DNA of 64,000 nt from positions 372,001 through 436,000 of the forward strand of contig NZ_JAQQLA010000003.1 in assembly GCF_028548395.1 (NCBI RefSeq). The letters are read 5' to 3'. Each line of letters starts with the position of its first letter. The first letter of the stretch is position 1. The DNA is from Vogesella indigofera (GTDB lineage: Bacteria > Pseudomonadota > Gammaproteobacteria > Burkholderiales > Chromobacteriaceae). The notes below the pieces were generated by a model, which did no database searches, was not told the DNA's origin, and saw nothing but the letters and a program-made list of their open reading frames with translations. Shown here piece by piece: positions 1 through 8,367 of this stretch. The translations under genes were made by a program, and so were the position numbers.

Positions 1-116
1 TCGTTGAGTACGTACTGCACATAGCGCGACGTCGCATCGCGCGGTGCGGCGGTGTCGGCGTGGGCCGCGCCTGCGAGCAGCAGTGCCGACAGGGTCAAAA
101 CGGATTTCAGTTGCAT
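1..116 (-). CDS. Exported protein, N-terminal fragment
   Basis: Only the first 38 codons lie in the window; the gene runs off the left edge on the minus strand. It begins with a typical signal peptide: a Lys-containing start, a Leu/Ala-rich core and an AHA-type cleavage site near residue 20, so the mature protein should be periplasmic. It lies 47 bp downstream of the di-haem oxidoreductase stop and is co-directional with that gene and the imelysin gene. In related bacteria such clusters often carry a second imelysin-like gene or a DUF1513 gene at this place. That identity is inferred from position only; the visible residues do not prove it. Confidence 0.6.
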   Translation of the reverse strand, partial: MQLKSVLTLSALLLAGAAHADTAAPRDATSRYVQYVLN

Positions 117-163
117 GGTCGCTCCGCTGTCGCCGGCACCAGGGCAGGGTGCCGGCTTCGGGG

Positions 164-1576
<1,413 letters not shown>

Positions 1577-1594
1577 GGTGCGTTCCGAATAGGC

Positions 1595-1621
1595 AAAAAC
1601 CCGCTCGGCGAACCGAGCGGG
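1595..1621 (-). terminator. Rho-independent terminator after the imelysin gene
   Basis: A perfect 9-bp stem (CCCGCTCGG / CCGAGCGGG, 1600-1608 with 1613-1621) closes a 4-nt loop. On the minus strand it is followed by five T residues. It stands between the imelysin gene and the di-haem oxidoreductase gene, so it probably lowers expression of the downstream gene. Confidence 0.85.
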
Positions 1622-1649
1622 GGCGGTGTTGGCTGCTGACGGCAGGGGC

Positions 1650-2789
1650 CTAGCCGTTGACGTTCAGCTTCTTGATGCCGATGGTCTTGGCGGCTTCCAC
1701 CAGGCTGCTAGCCTGTTTCTTCAGCGCGGCGACAGTGGCCTGCACCCGGCTGCGGCCGTCCTTGTTGACGATTTCCTGGTCGAACGGCGCCTTGATCGCC
1801 TCGGCACGGGCCTGGGTGGCGGCCATGTCGGCGGTCACGCGCTCGGCGGCCTTGGCATTGCTGGCGGCGACCAGATCACGCAGGCTGGCGCCCTTGAGCA
1901 GGCTGCCGTCCACGCGAGTGTACTCGCCCAGCCACACGTTCTGGATGCCACGGGCGTTGGTGGCGATATCGCGGTGGGTGTTGTCGGAGAAGCAGGAGTG
2001 CTCGTCTTCCTGGTTGCGGCTGTCCAGCGCCACTTCGATGCGCTCGCCGGCCAGCTCCGCCCGCGACAGCACGCCGATGCCGACCAGCATCTGGCGCAGC
2101 GCGTCCGGTTTCTTCTCGAACTTGGCGCGGAAGTTGTTGCTGTTCGGTTGCCAGGCGGCAACCAGATAGCCCAGGTCGTCGACCAGCAGCTCGGCGGCGG
2201 TTTTCAGGTACTCGCGGCGGCGGTCGGCGTTGTTGCCCTGGCCGTCGACAAAGTCGGTGTAGCTGCGCTTGCCGGCGCCGTTGCTGTCGAAGTCCTGGCC
2301 CCACAGCAGGAATTCGATGGCGTGGTAACCGGTGGAGATGTTTTCCTCACCGCCGCGCTCGTTCAGCGAGCTGAGCAGCTTCTTGCTGATCACCACCTTG
2401 CGGTTGTTGACCACGCCTGCGCTTGGCTTGCCCTTGACGCCATCGATATAGGCTTCGTCCAGCGGCCAGGCGTTGATCTGGCCTTCCGGGCCGCGGGCGT
2501 CGTCGATCGGGCCGCCGTAGAAGCGGAAGGCTTCGGTCTGGCCGTACGGCTCGCGTGCGGCCAACCAGGCCTGGCGTGCCTGCTTCAGGCCGGCTTCGCT
2601 CGGGGCGGCGACAAAGGCGTTGATCGCGGTTTGCAGAGCCTTGGCGGTGAGCAGCGAATCTTCGTAGCTGGCGAACACGATCTGGCTGTACTGCTGTACT
2701 ACCGCCTCGCGGCTGATCTCGGCGGCCGAGGCGTGGACAGGAGAGAGCAGGGCGCCGAGCAAGGCGGCCGCGAGCAGGGTTTTGCGCAT
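1650..2789 (-). CDS. Imelysin family (M75-like) periplasmic protein
   Basis: The 379-residue protein has a signal peptide (MRKTLLAAALLGALL, cleavage near HASA, residue 20-22) and the imelysin signature GYHAIEF at residues 154-160, which contains the GxHxxE motif (H156, E159). Imelysin-domain proteins such as EfeO and IrpA are periplasmic and linked to iron acquisition; the early name 'insulin-cleaving peptidase' is not generally supported. The frame stays open 18 codons further upstream, but the ATG at 2787-2789 gives a proper signal peptide and is preferred. A Fur-like sequence lies upstream. It is the first gene of a minus-strand set with the di-haem oxidoreductase and a third exported protein. 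Confidence 0.88.
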   Translation of the reverse strand: MRKTLLAAALLGALLSPVHASAAEISREAVVQQYSQIVFASYEDSLLTAKALQTAINAFVAAPSEAGLKQARQAWLAAREPYGQTEAFRFYGGPIDDARGPEGQINAWPLDEAYIDGVKGKPSAGVVNNRKVVISKKLLSSLNERGGEENISTGYHAIEFLLWGQDFDSNGAGKRSYTDFVDGQGNNADRRREYLKTAAELLVDDLGYLVAAWQPNSNNFRAKFEKKPDALRQMLVGIGVLSRAELAGERIEVALDSRNQEDEHSCFSDNTHRDIATNARGIQNVWLGEYTRVDGSLLKGASLRDLVAASNAKAAERVTADMAATQARAEAIKAPFDQEIVNKDGRSRVQATVAALKKQASSLVEAAKTIGIKKLNVNG

Positions 2790-2833
2790 GATGGAATCCG
2801 GCTTGATGAATGGGTGATGAAACGAAGAATTCA

Positions 2834-2854
2834 TGATAATCACTCGCAGTTATC
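2834..2854 (-). promoter_or_regulatory. Possible Fur box upstream of the imelysin gene
   Basis: TGATAAT at 2834-2840 matches a half of the Fur 7-1-7 consensus, and GATAA...TTATC forms an inverted repeat over 2835-2854. The second half is degenerate (about 4 of 7). Imelysin genes are commonly iron regulated, so the position makes sense, but the match is weak. Confidence 0.35.
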
Positions 2855-3003
2855 GCGGTCAACTTAATCGAGAATCGTTCTTGTTTTTGTGCCATTTTGT
2901 CATATTGCGCGGGCGTTCGCGCCGTGGGCTGGCTTCGTGGTATCCTTGCGCCCCTTTCAAATTACCCCGCCCCGGCATGCGAGACCCCTGCGACCACTAC
3001 ACC

Positions 3004-3327
3004 ATGGACCTAATCGGCGGCAGCCGCGCCAAACCCGGGCGCAAGCCGCTGGGTGAACGCGCGATGACGGCTGCCGAGCGCAAGCGTCGTTCGCGCGAGT
3101 TGCGTCGCAACCGCCTGCAGGAACTGTCGGTGACGGTGGAGCTGTCGCGCGACGCGCAAAAGGCGCTCGACAAGATGATCGAGTGGTGGGGTGTCAGCAA
3201 GAAAGAGGCGATCAACCGCGCGATGCTGATCGCCTGCCAGTCGCAGACCGGGCGCACCGGCATGCTGTTCGACCTTGATCCTGCCTTTTTGCTGACCGAA
3301 CGCGGCAGCAAGCGCCGCCAGCGCTGA
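3004..3327 (+). CDS. Small basic protein, probable ribbon-helix-helix type DNA binder
   Basis: The 107-residue protein has an Arg/Lys-rich N-terminal half (GRKPLGERAMTAAERKRRS, about residues 13-31). After that comes a stretch reading VTVELSRDAQKAL and a helix-rich segment around 60-80 (MIEWWGVSKKEAINRA) that resembles the strand-helix-helix layout of CopG/MetJ-like repressors. It stands alone and is divergent from the imelysin gene. No clear Shine-Dalgarno is seen; an in-frame ATG at 2977 would add nine residues. I infer a DNA-binding regulator but recognise no named family member, and nothing shows its target. Confidence 0.5.
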   Translation: MDLIGGSRAKPGRKPLGERAMTAAERKRRSRELRRNRLQELSVTVELSRDAQKALDKMIEWWGVSKKEAINRAMLIACQSQTGRTGMLFDLDPAFLLTERGSKRRQR

Positions 3328-3619
3328 GGCGGCGGGCGGAAGCATCGTTCGCCCTGACCTGCCGGTCAGACCGTATTGCCCGCTGCCGTTTGCCTGTCTT
3401 CGTTTCCGCCTGCCATCGCGGCAAGGTTGGCCGCCGGTCGTTGCACCCGGAAAACCGGATGGCCGTCACGCTGCTGACACCCGCCCCCGTACCCGTTACG
3501 CCGCAGTGCCCATGACGTCGCTATATCGCGACAGCCCTCTCCCGTGCTTGACGCAGATCAAGCGAGCCATGCCATTTGGAATTAATAATGGCCGATTGTT
3601 TCAATAGGAAGTGGCTGCC

Positions 3620-4747
3620 ATGGCACTCAAACAGCTTTCGCCCGCCGATGTCATGCTGGGCAAACCGCTGGAGCAGGCGGTGTACAACGCGGATGGCCAT
3701 CTGCTGCTGAACAAGGGCTCGGTGCTGCGCGACCCCGGCGCCAAGCAGAAATTGCTGGCCATGGGCCACAAGGAAGTGGTGCCCGGTGCCGCGCCGGTGG
3801 CGCCGGTTGCCAGCACGCCGCGGGCGGAGCAGCTGCGCGAGCCGGTGTTCGCGCTGGTGCAGCACGCGGCGGTGACGCTGAACGCGATGCTGGTCGACCA
3901 GCAGGCCGATGTCCACCGCGACCAGTTCATCACCCGAATCCGCTCGCTGGCCGGCCGCCTGCAGGCCGCCTGCCTGCAGGACCCGGAAGCCGCCATCGCC
4001 GCTATCCACCTGTTTCACGAAGGCGAGTACGCACTGCGCCACCACCTGTCGGTGGGCGTGGTCAGCGCGCTGCTGGCCGAAGCCGACGGTCGTCTGGACA
4101 AGGCACAGCAGCATTCGCTGATCTGCGCCGCGCTCACCCACGATATCGGCATCTACAGCCTGGCCAACCACAGCGGCGGGCTGACCGAGGAAAAACGCCG
4201 CGAGATCAACCAGCACCCGATCACCAGCTGCGCCATTCTCAAGGACATCGGCGTCGACGACGAGCTGTGGCTGGAAGCGGTGCTGCAGCACCACGAACGC
4301 CAGGACGGCAGCGGCTACCCGCTGTGCCTGTCCGGCGGCGCCATCTCGCTGCACGGCAGCCTGCTGGCGGTGGCCGATGTCTACTGCGCGATGACGCGGC
4401 CACGGCCGTACCGGCCCAAGGCCTACTTCCCGATGGCGGCGATGCGCGATTTGTATGTCGGGCAGAGCCAGCAGCTGGACAATGCGCTGATCCAGAAGCT
4501 GATCAAGGCGCTGGGGCTGATCCCGCCCGGCACCATCGTCAAACTGAAAAACGGTGAAATCGCGGTGGTGAAGAAGCGCAGCACCAATAACGCGCCGCAG
4601 GCGTTCTGCCTGTACAACCGCCAGGGCATGCCGATGGCGTCGCCGGACGCGCGCAATACCGCGCTGCCGGACTACGCCATCCAGGGGCGGGTCGACTACG
4701 ACGACTGCCGCAATGTCGAGGCCGCGATGCGCCGCATCTGGGCCTGA
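3620..4747 (+). CDS. HD-GYP domain protein, probable c-di-GMP phosphodiesterase
   Basis: The 375-residue protein has an N-terminal region of unknown fold (about residues 1-125) and an HD-GYP domain. The HD pair is at residues 174-175 (LTHDIG), HP of NQHPITS near 199-200, and HHERQDGSGYP at 224-234, all diagnostic. HD-GYP enzymes hydrolyse c-di-GMP to pGpG or GMP and so affect motility, adhesion and biofilm behaviour. No transmembrane segment is visible, so it should be cytosolic. The ATG at 3620 is chosen because AGGAA at 3606-3610 sits 9 nt upstream; a GTG at 3611 would overlap that site. It is monocistronic and followed by a strong hairpin. Confidence 0.9.
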   Translation: MALKQLSPADVMLGKPLEQAVYNADGHLLLNKGSVLRDPGAKQKLLAMGHKEVVPGAAPVAPVASTPRAEQLREPVFALVQHAAVTLNAMLVDQQADVHRDQFITRIRSLAGRLQAACLQDPEAAIAAIHLFHEGEYALRHHLSVGVVSALLAEADGRLDKAQQHSLICAALTHDIGIYSLANHSGGLTEEKRREINQHPITSCAILKDIGVDDELWLEAVLQHHERQDGSGYPLCLSGGAISLHGSLLAVADVYCAMTRPRPYRPKAYFPMAAMRDLYVGQSQQLDNALIQKLIKALGLIPPGTIVKLKNGEIAVVKKRSTNNAPQAFCLYNRQGMPMASPDARNTALPDYAIQGRVDYDDCRNVEAAMRRIWA

Positions 4748-4760
4748 GTGGATCGGCTTG

Positions 4761-4782
4761 TTGCGGCCAACGTTGGTCGCAA
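4761..4782. repeat. Inverted pair of the TTGGCCGCA word (one arm degenerate)
   Basis: TTGCGGCCAA is directly followed by CG and TTGGTCGCAA, giving a near-perfect palindrome just after the HD-GYP stop codon. The second arm carries the TTGGTCGCAA variant also seen at 51057. Confidence 0.8.
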
Positions 4783-4810
4783 GCGGAGCCGGCAACAGCA
4801 GGCGGCTCAC

Positions 4811-4855
4811 AGACAAACAAGCCCGGCGCAACTACGCCGGGCTTGTCTGTTTTCG
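4811..4855. terminator. Bidirectional rho-independent terminator
   Basis: The 12-bp perfect stem ACAAGCCCGGCG / CGCCGGGCTTGT (4817-4828 with 4835-4846, 6-nt loop) is followed by CTGTTTT on the plus strand. It lies between the convergent HD-GYP and HD-hydrolase genes and can serve both. Confidence 0.88.
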
Positions 4856-4863
4856 GGTTGTGC

Positions 4864-5445
4864 TCAGTCCGCGCCGAACCAGCCCTGTCGCTGCGCGTGC
4901 GCCAGCTGCTCGACCAGATAGTCCCACAGCGCCGGACAGCCGCTCTGGATCGGCGGGCCGATGCGCTGCACCACGCGTGCGTGGCTGATGCCGTTCTCGC
5001 GCCAGCTCTGGCCGTTGTTAGCCAGGTTCAGCAGCACCGGCATCGCGCGGTCGGCGGCGTGGGCAAAGCGCGCCTCGGCGGTCTCGCCGTCCTCGAATTC
5101 CTGCCACAGCGCCATGAAGCGTTGCGCCTGCGCCGCCGGCAGCAGGCCGAAAATCCGCGTCACCGCCGCCAGCTCCGCCGCCTTGCGCTCTTCCCAGCCG
5201 TCCTCGGCGTAGACGATGGTGTCGCCGGTGTCGATCTCGCCGATGTCGTGCACCAGCAGCATCGCTACCACGCGGCTGACGTCGACCGGCTCCGTCGCGT
5301 ACGGTGCCAGCGACGCCGCCAGCATCGCGATCTGCCAGCTGTGCTCTGCGGAATTTTCCTGCCGCGCCAGCCCCAGCGGTCGCGTCTTGCGGGTGACGCC
5401 CTTCAGTTTGTCCAGTTCCAGGATGAAATCGATGATCTGCTGCAT
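4864..5445 (-). CDS. HD domain hydrolase, YfbR/HDDC2-like (probable 5'-nucleotidase)
   Basis: The 193-residue protein has the HD-hydrolase pattern: ENSAEHSWQIAMLA near residues 31-44, LLVHDIGEIDTGD near 64-76, and a late Asp in the ADRAM segment. This layout matches the YfbR/HDDC2 group, which removes phosphate from deoxyribonucleoside 5'-monophosphates with a divalent metal. The frame is open 28 codons further upstream, but the ATG at 5443-5445 has GAGGAAAG a few bases before it and gives the usual length. It is convergent with the HD-GYP gene. Substrate preference cannot be read from sequence. Confidence 0.82.
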   Translation of the reverse strand: MQQIIDFILELDKLKGVTRKTRPLGLARQENSAEHSWQIAMLAASLAPYATEPVDVSRVVAMLLVHDIGEIDTGDTIVYAEDGWEERKAAELAAVTRIFGLLPAAQAQRFMALWQEFEDGETAEARFAHAADRAMPVLLNLANNGQSWRENGISHARVVQRIGPPIQSGCPALWDYLVEQLAHAQRQGWFGAD

Positions 5446-5594
5446 GGTACTTTCCTCGTGAACAGTCCGCGATTCTAGCGCCGCGCGGCGTTGCGGTCGA
5501 ACCGCAGGCGTGCTGTTGCGGCGAGACAAGGGGGTGTTGCCGGGAGTCGCTGTGATGGTGAGCGATGCCGACGGCGTTACCGGGCAGTCGCCGT

Positions 5595-6317
5595 CTAGCG
5601 GTATTTTGCCAAAATGCGTGGCACGGTGTTGTCGTGCTGCAGCCGGGCGATGGCGCGATTGAGTTGCGGCAGGCTGATCTGGCTGAGCCGGGATAGCGCA
5701 CAGCCGGCACGGTAGCTGTTGAGTACCAGCGGCGGGTGCAGTGCGACCGGTAGCTGCCCCAGTTTCTGCTGGTAGCGCAGGTAGAGCTGGTTGACGGCGG
5801 CGTGGTGGGTGCGGCCGGCTTCCAGCTTTTTCAGGTTACTGCTGGCGTTGGGGGCGTCGTCGCGGACAAGGTTGCCGCCGAGGCGGGCTTCCAGTTCCGG
5901 GTAGCTGAAGCCGTGAATGGTGCCGATGCTTTGTCCGGCCAGCGCGGCGATGCTGTCGGGGCGTGGCTGGTCGCGGCGGGTGACCAGCAGGTCGGCATTG
6001 GGCAGAAACGGACGGGACCAGCGGAACGGGCCGGGCAGCCACTCGGGCAGATACAGGCACACCAGGTCGGCATCGCCATTTTGCAGGCTGCTGCTGATCC
6101 GCTTGCGCGGCAACACCCGGAAGCTGGCCTGCTTGCCAAGCTCGCTGGCCAGCGCCTGGCCCAGGTCAAGATGAATGCCGGCCAGCAGCGTGGCGCCTTG
6201 CCGGTTGGCCAGTGGCATCTCGGTACTGTCGTCGAGCAGGATCACCAGTTCACCAGGACTGGCGAGGGCCAGTGGTGCGGCCAGCAGCCAGCCGGCCATC
6301 CGTAGATATTTTTTCAT
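5595..6317 (-). CDS. Periplasmic substrate-binding protein-like (SBP_bac_3 type)
   Basis: The 240-residue protein begins MKKYLRMAGWLLAAPLALAS, a clear signal peptide, followed by a domain with the order of family-3 extracellular solute-binding proteins: an early strand, a segment reading LDLGQALASELGKQ, then DADLVCLYLPE and a second-lobe region with SIGTIHGFSYPELE. No transporter genes are next to it, so it may be an orphan binding or sensor protein of the kind common in Chromobacteriaceae. The ligand is unknown. It stands alone between the HD hydrolase and the methylcitrate operon, all on the minus strand. Confidence 0.7.
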   Translation of the reverse strand: MKKYLRMAGWLLAAPLALASPGELVILLDDSTEMPLANRQGATLLAGIHLDLGQALASELGKQASFRVLPRKRISSSLQNGDADLVCLYLPEWLPGPFRWSRPFLPNADLLVTRRDQPRPDSIAALAGQSIGTIHGFSYPELEARLGGNLVRDDAPNASSNLKKLEAGRTHHAAVNQLYLRYQQKLGQLPVALHPPLVLNSYRAGCALSRLSQISLPQLNRAIARLQHDNTVPRILAKYR

Positions 6318-6424
6318 GGGTAATCGCTGCAGTTGTGCGCTGAGGTGCCGAATCTAACACGCCCGGATCGGCACGAGAATGCTGCTGGCGTGGTATGCGC
6401 CGGTGGTCGTCGCGAACAAGACAA

Positions 6425-6453
6425 AGGCCGGCCCACCTGTGGTGAGTCGGCCT
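6425..6453 (-). terminator. Probable terminator of the methylcitrate operon
   Basis: A 13-bp stem with two mismatches (AGGCCGGCCCACC / GGTGAGTCGGCCT, 3-nt loop) lies 71 bp past the prpF stop. On the minus strand it is followed by TTTGTCTT. Confidence 0.65.
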
Positions 6454-6477
6454 GTTTCAGTCTTGCACTATCGGCAA

Positions 6478-6490
6478 AGTTGGCCGCAAC
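6478..6490 (+). repeat. Single TTGGCCGCA word between genes
   Basis: AGTTGGCCGCAAC lies between the prpF terminator hairpin and the prpF stop codon. It has no inverted partner nearby. Confidence 0.75.
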
Positions 6491-6523
6491 GGTGCCGGCC
6501 GAGGCGTGACGGTTTGCCGCGGC

Positions 6524-7711
6524 TTACAGGATGTCGCCCGGCACCCGCACCCAGCCTTCCATCAGTACGCGCGCGCTGCGGCTCATGATCGCCTTGGTCA
6601 CTGCCCACTGGCCATCGACCAGTTTGGCTTCGGCGCCCACGCGCAGGCTGCCGGACGGGTGGCCGAAGCGCACCGCGCTGCGCTCGCCGCCACCGGCGGC
6701 CAGGTTCACCAGCGTGCCGGGGATGGCGGCCGCGGTGCCGATGGCTACCGCGGCGGTGCCCATCATGGCGTGGTGCAGTTTACCCATGGACAGCGCGCGT
6801 ACCAGTAGGTCGATGTCGGCCGCCTTGATTTGCTTGCCGCTGGAGGCGGTGTAGTCGGCCGGCGGCGCCACGAAGGCAATCTTCGGCGTGTGCTGGCGGG
6901 TGGCGGCTTCTTCCGCGCTCTTGATTAGCCCCATGCGCAGTGCACCGGCCACGCGGATGGTCTCGAAGCGGGCCAGTGCTGCCGGGTCGCTGTTGATGGC
7001 CTCACGCAGCTCGGTGCCGCTGTAGCCGATGTCGGCGGCATTGACGAAGATGGTGGGGATGCCGGCGCTGATCATGGTGGCCGGGAAGGTGCCGACGCCC
7101 GGCACTTCCAGCTCGTCCACCAGATTGCCGGTGGGGAACATGGCGCCACCATCGTCGCCGTCATCCGACGGGTCCATGAATTCCAGCACGATCTCTGCCG
7201 CCGGGAAGGTGACTCCATCCAGCTCGAAATCACCGGTTTCCTGCACCTGGCCAGCGCTTACTGGCACATGGGCGATGATGGTCTTCTGGATATTGGCCTG
7301 CCAGATGCGCACCACGCACACGCCGTTGTCCGGAATGCGCGCCGGGTCCACCAGGCCGGCGTGGAGGGCGAAGGCGCCGGCGGCGGTAGACAGGTTGCCG
7401 CAGTTGCCGCTCCAGTCCACAAAGGCCTTGTCGATGGCCACCTGGCCGTACAGGTAGTCCACGTCGTGATCCGGCTGCGTGCTTTTCGATAGGATCACGC
7501 ACTTGCTGGTGCTGGAGGTGGCGCCGCCCATGCCGTCGATATGGGCGGAGTAGGGGTCGGGGCTGCCGATCACGCGCATGAACAGCGCATCGCGCGCCGC
7601 GCCGGGCTGCTGGCAGCTGGCGGGCAGGTCCTGCAGGCGGAAGAACACGCCCTTGCTGGTGCCGCCACGGATATAGGTGGCGGGGATTTTGATCTGTGGA
7701 AGATGGGACAT
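6524..7711 (-). CDS. prpF: 2-methylaconitate cis-trans isomerase PrpF
   Basis: The 395-residue protein begins MSHLPQIKIPATYIRGGTSK, matching the PrpF N-terminus with its conserved RGGTSKGVFF stretch, and has the usual length. In the acnD-type 2-methylcitrate cycle PrpF isomerises the 2-methylaconitate product of AcnD so that 2-methylisocitrate can be formed; it belongs to the diaminopimelate-epimerase fold. It is the last gene of the minus-strand prp operon, separated from acnD by a 2H phosphoesterase gene. The frame is open well upstream, but this ATG follows GGAAAAGG and matches the family start. Confidence 0.92.
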   Translation of the reverse strand: MSHLPQIKIPATYIRGGTSKGVFFRLQDLPASCQQPGAARDALFMRVIGSPDPYSAHIDGMGGATSSTSKCVILSKSTQPDHDVDYLYGQVAIDKAFVDWSGNCGNLSTAAGAFALHAGLVDPARIPDNGVCVVRIWQANIQKTIIAHVPVSAGQVQETGDFELDGVTFPAAEIVLEFMDPSDDGDDGGAMFPTGNLVDELEVPGVGTFPATMISAGIPTIFVNAADIGYSGTELREAINSDPAALARFETIRVAGALRMGLIKSAEEAATRQHTPKIAFVAPPADYTASSGKQIKAADIDLLVRALSMGKLHHAMMGTAAVAIGTAAAIPGTLVNLAAGGGERSAVRFGHPSGSLRVGAEAKLVDGQWAVTKAIMSRSARVLMEGWVRVPGDIL

Positions 7712-7793
7712 GTCTGGCCTTTTCCTGGTTGGGTTTCCCTGCTTGCGGCAAGGGACGACTGTCTGTTTTACGGGTGCGGCGGCGACGATATCG

Positions 7794-8360
7794 CTACAGC
7801 AGGCGCAGTTGCGCATACGGGGATCTGGGCGTCGCCAGCGCCCAGCGCCCAAGCGTCTGGTAGCGGTAAGGCTCGCTGTCGCCGGCCAGCACCAACTGGA
7901 TTTCATCGATGGTCCAGTCGATGGGGGCGATCACCCGTGACGATAACGACGTTGGTGCCCGGTAGCTGATGGTGACGTGCGGGCGGTGGCTCTGTCTTTC
8001 ATCCACGCCCTGGGCAATCAGCGCGGACCGAACGGCGCTCAACAACGCCGGAAATCCCTTGGGTTGGCCGCGCGCCCGGAACGCCCAGTGTATTCCCGCC
8101 GCCGCCGCATGCTGGCTGCTGATGCGGTTGAGTGTCACCACGCAGCAGTCAGCGGTGATCAGGCTGCCGGCAAGCAGCAGGCGCTCACACAAGCCCGCTT
8201 CGTAACGGTAAGGGCGGGACAGCGACTGGTGCCAGTTTTCTGGGGCAAACAGGGCGGCCCCCAGCAGGGTGTGCAGCTGGTGCTTGGTGACTTCCTGCAC
8301 CATGGCTGACAACACCCCCGGCTGGGGTTTGGCTATCAACAATAGCCGCCGCTCGCTCAT
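7794..8360 (-). CDS. 2H phosphoesterase (2'-5' RNA ligase / LigT-like)
   Basis: The 188-residue protein has the two HxTx/HxSx motifs of the 2H phosphoesterase superfamily: HQSL at residues 44-47 and HVTI at 128-131. Family members (LigT/ThpR, AKAP7-like) hydrolyse or ligate 2'-5' or cyclic phosphodiesters in RNA or nucleotides. It starts 7 bp after the acnD stop with GAGGC as a weak ribosome-binding site, so it is in the operon and probably translationally coupled. A role in propionate metabolism is not known for this family. Its place between acnD and prpF is unusual and may be accidental. Confidence 0.78.
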   Translation of the reverse strand: MSERRLLLIAKPQPGVLSAMVQEVTKHQLHTLLGAALFAPENWHQSLSRPYRYEAGLCERLLLAGSLITADCCVVTLNRISSQHAAAAGIHWAFRARGQPKGFPALLSAVRSALIAQGVDERQSHRPHVTISYRAPTSLSSRVIAPIDWTIDEIQLVLAGDSEPYRYQTLGRWALATPRSPYAQLRLL

Positions 8361-8367
8361 GGCTGCC

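Noticed and set aside
8061..8072. Further near-copies of the repeated word (GGTTGGCCGCG at 8061, GTTGGCCGCG near 28402, TTGGCCGCG near 58469)
   Set aside because: They differ at the last position and lie in Leu-Ala-Ala codon runs, so they may be chance; they were left out of the count of exact copies.
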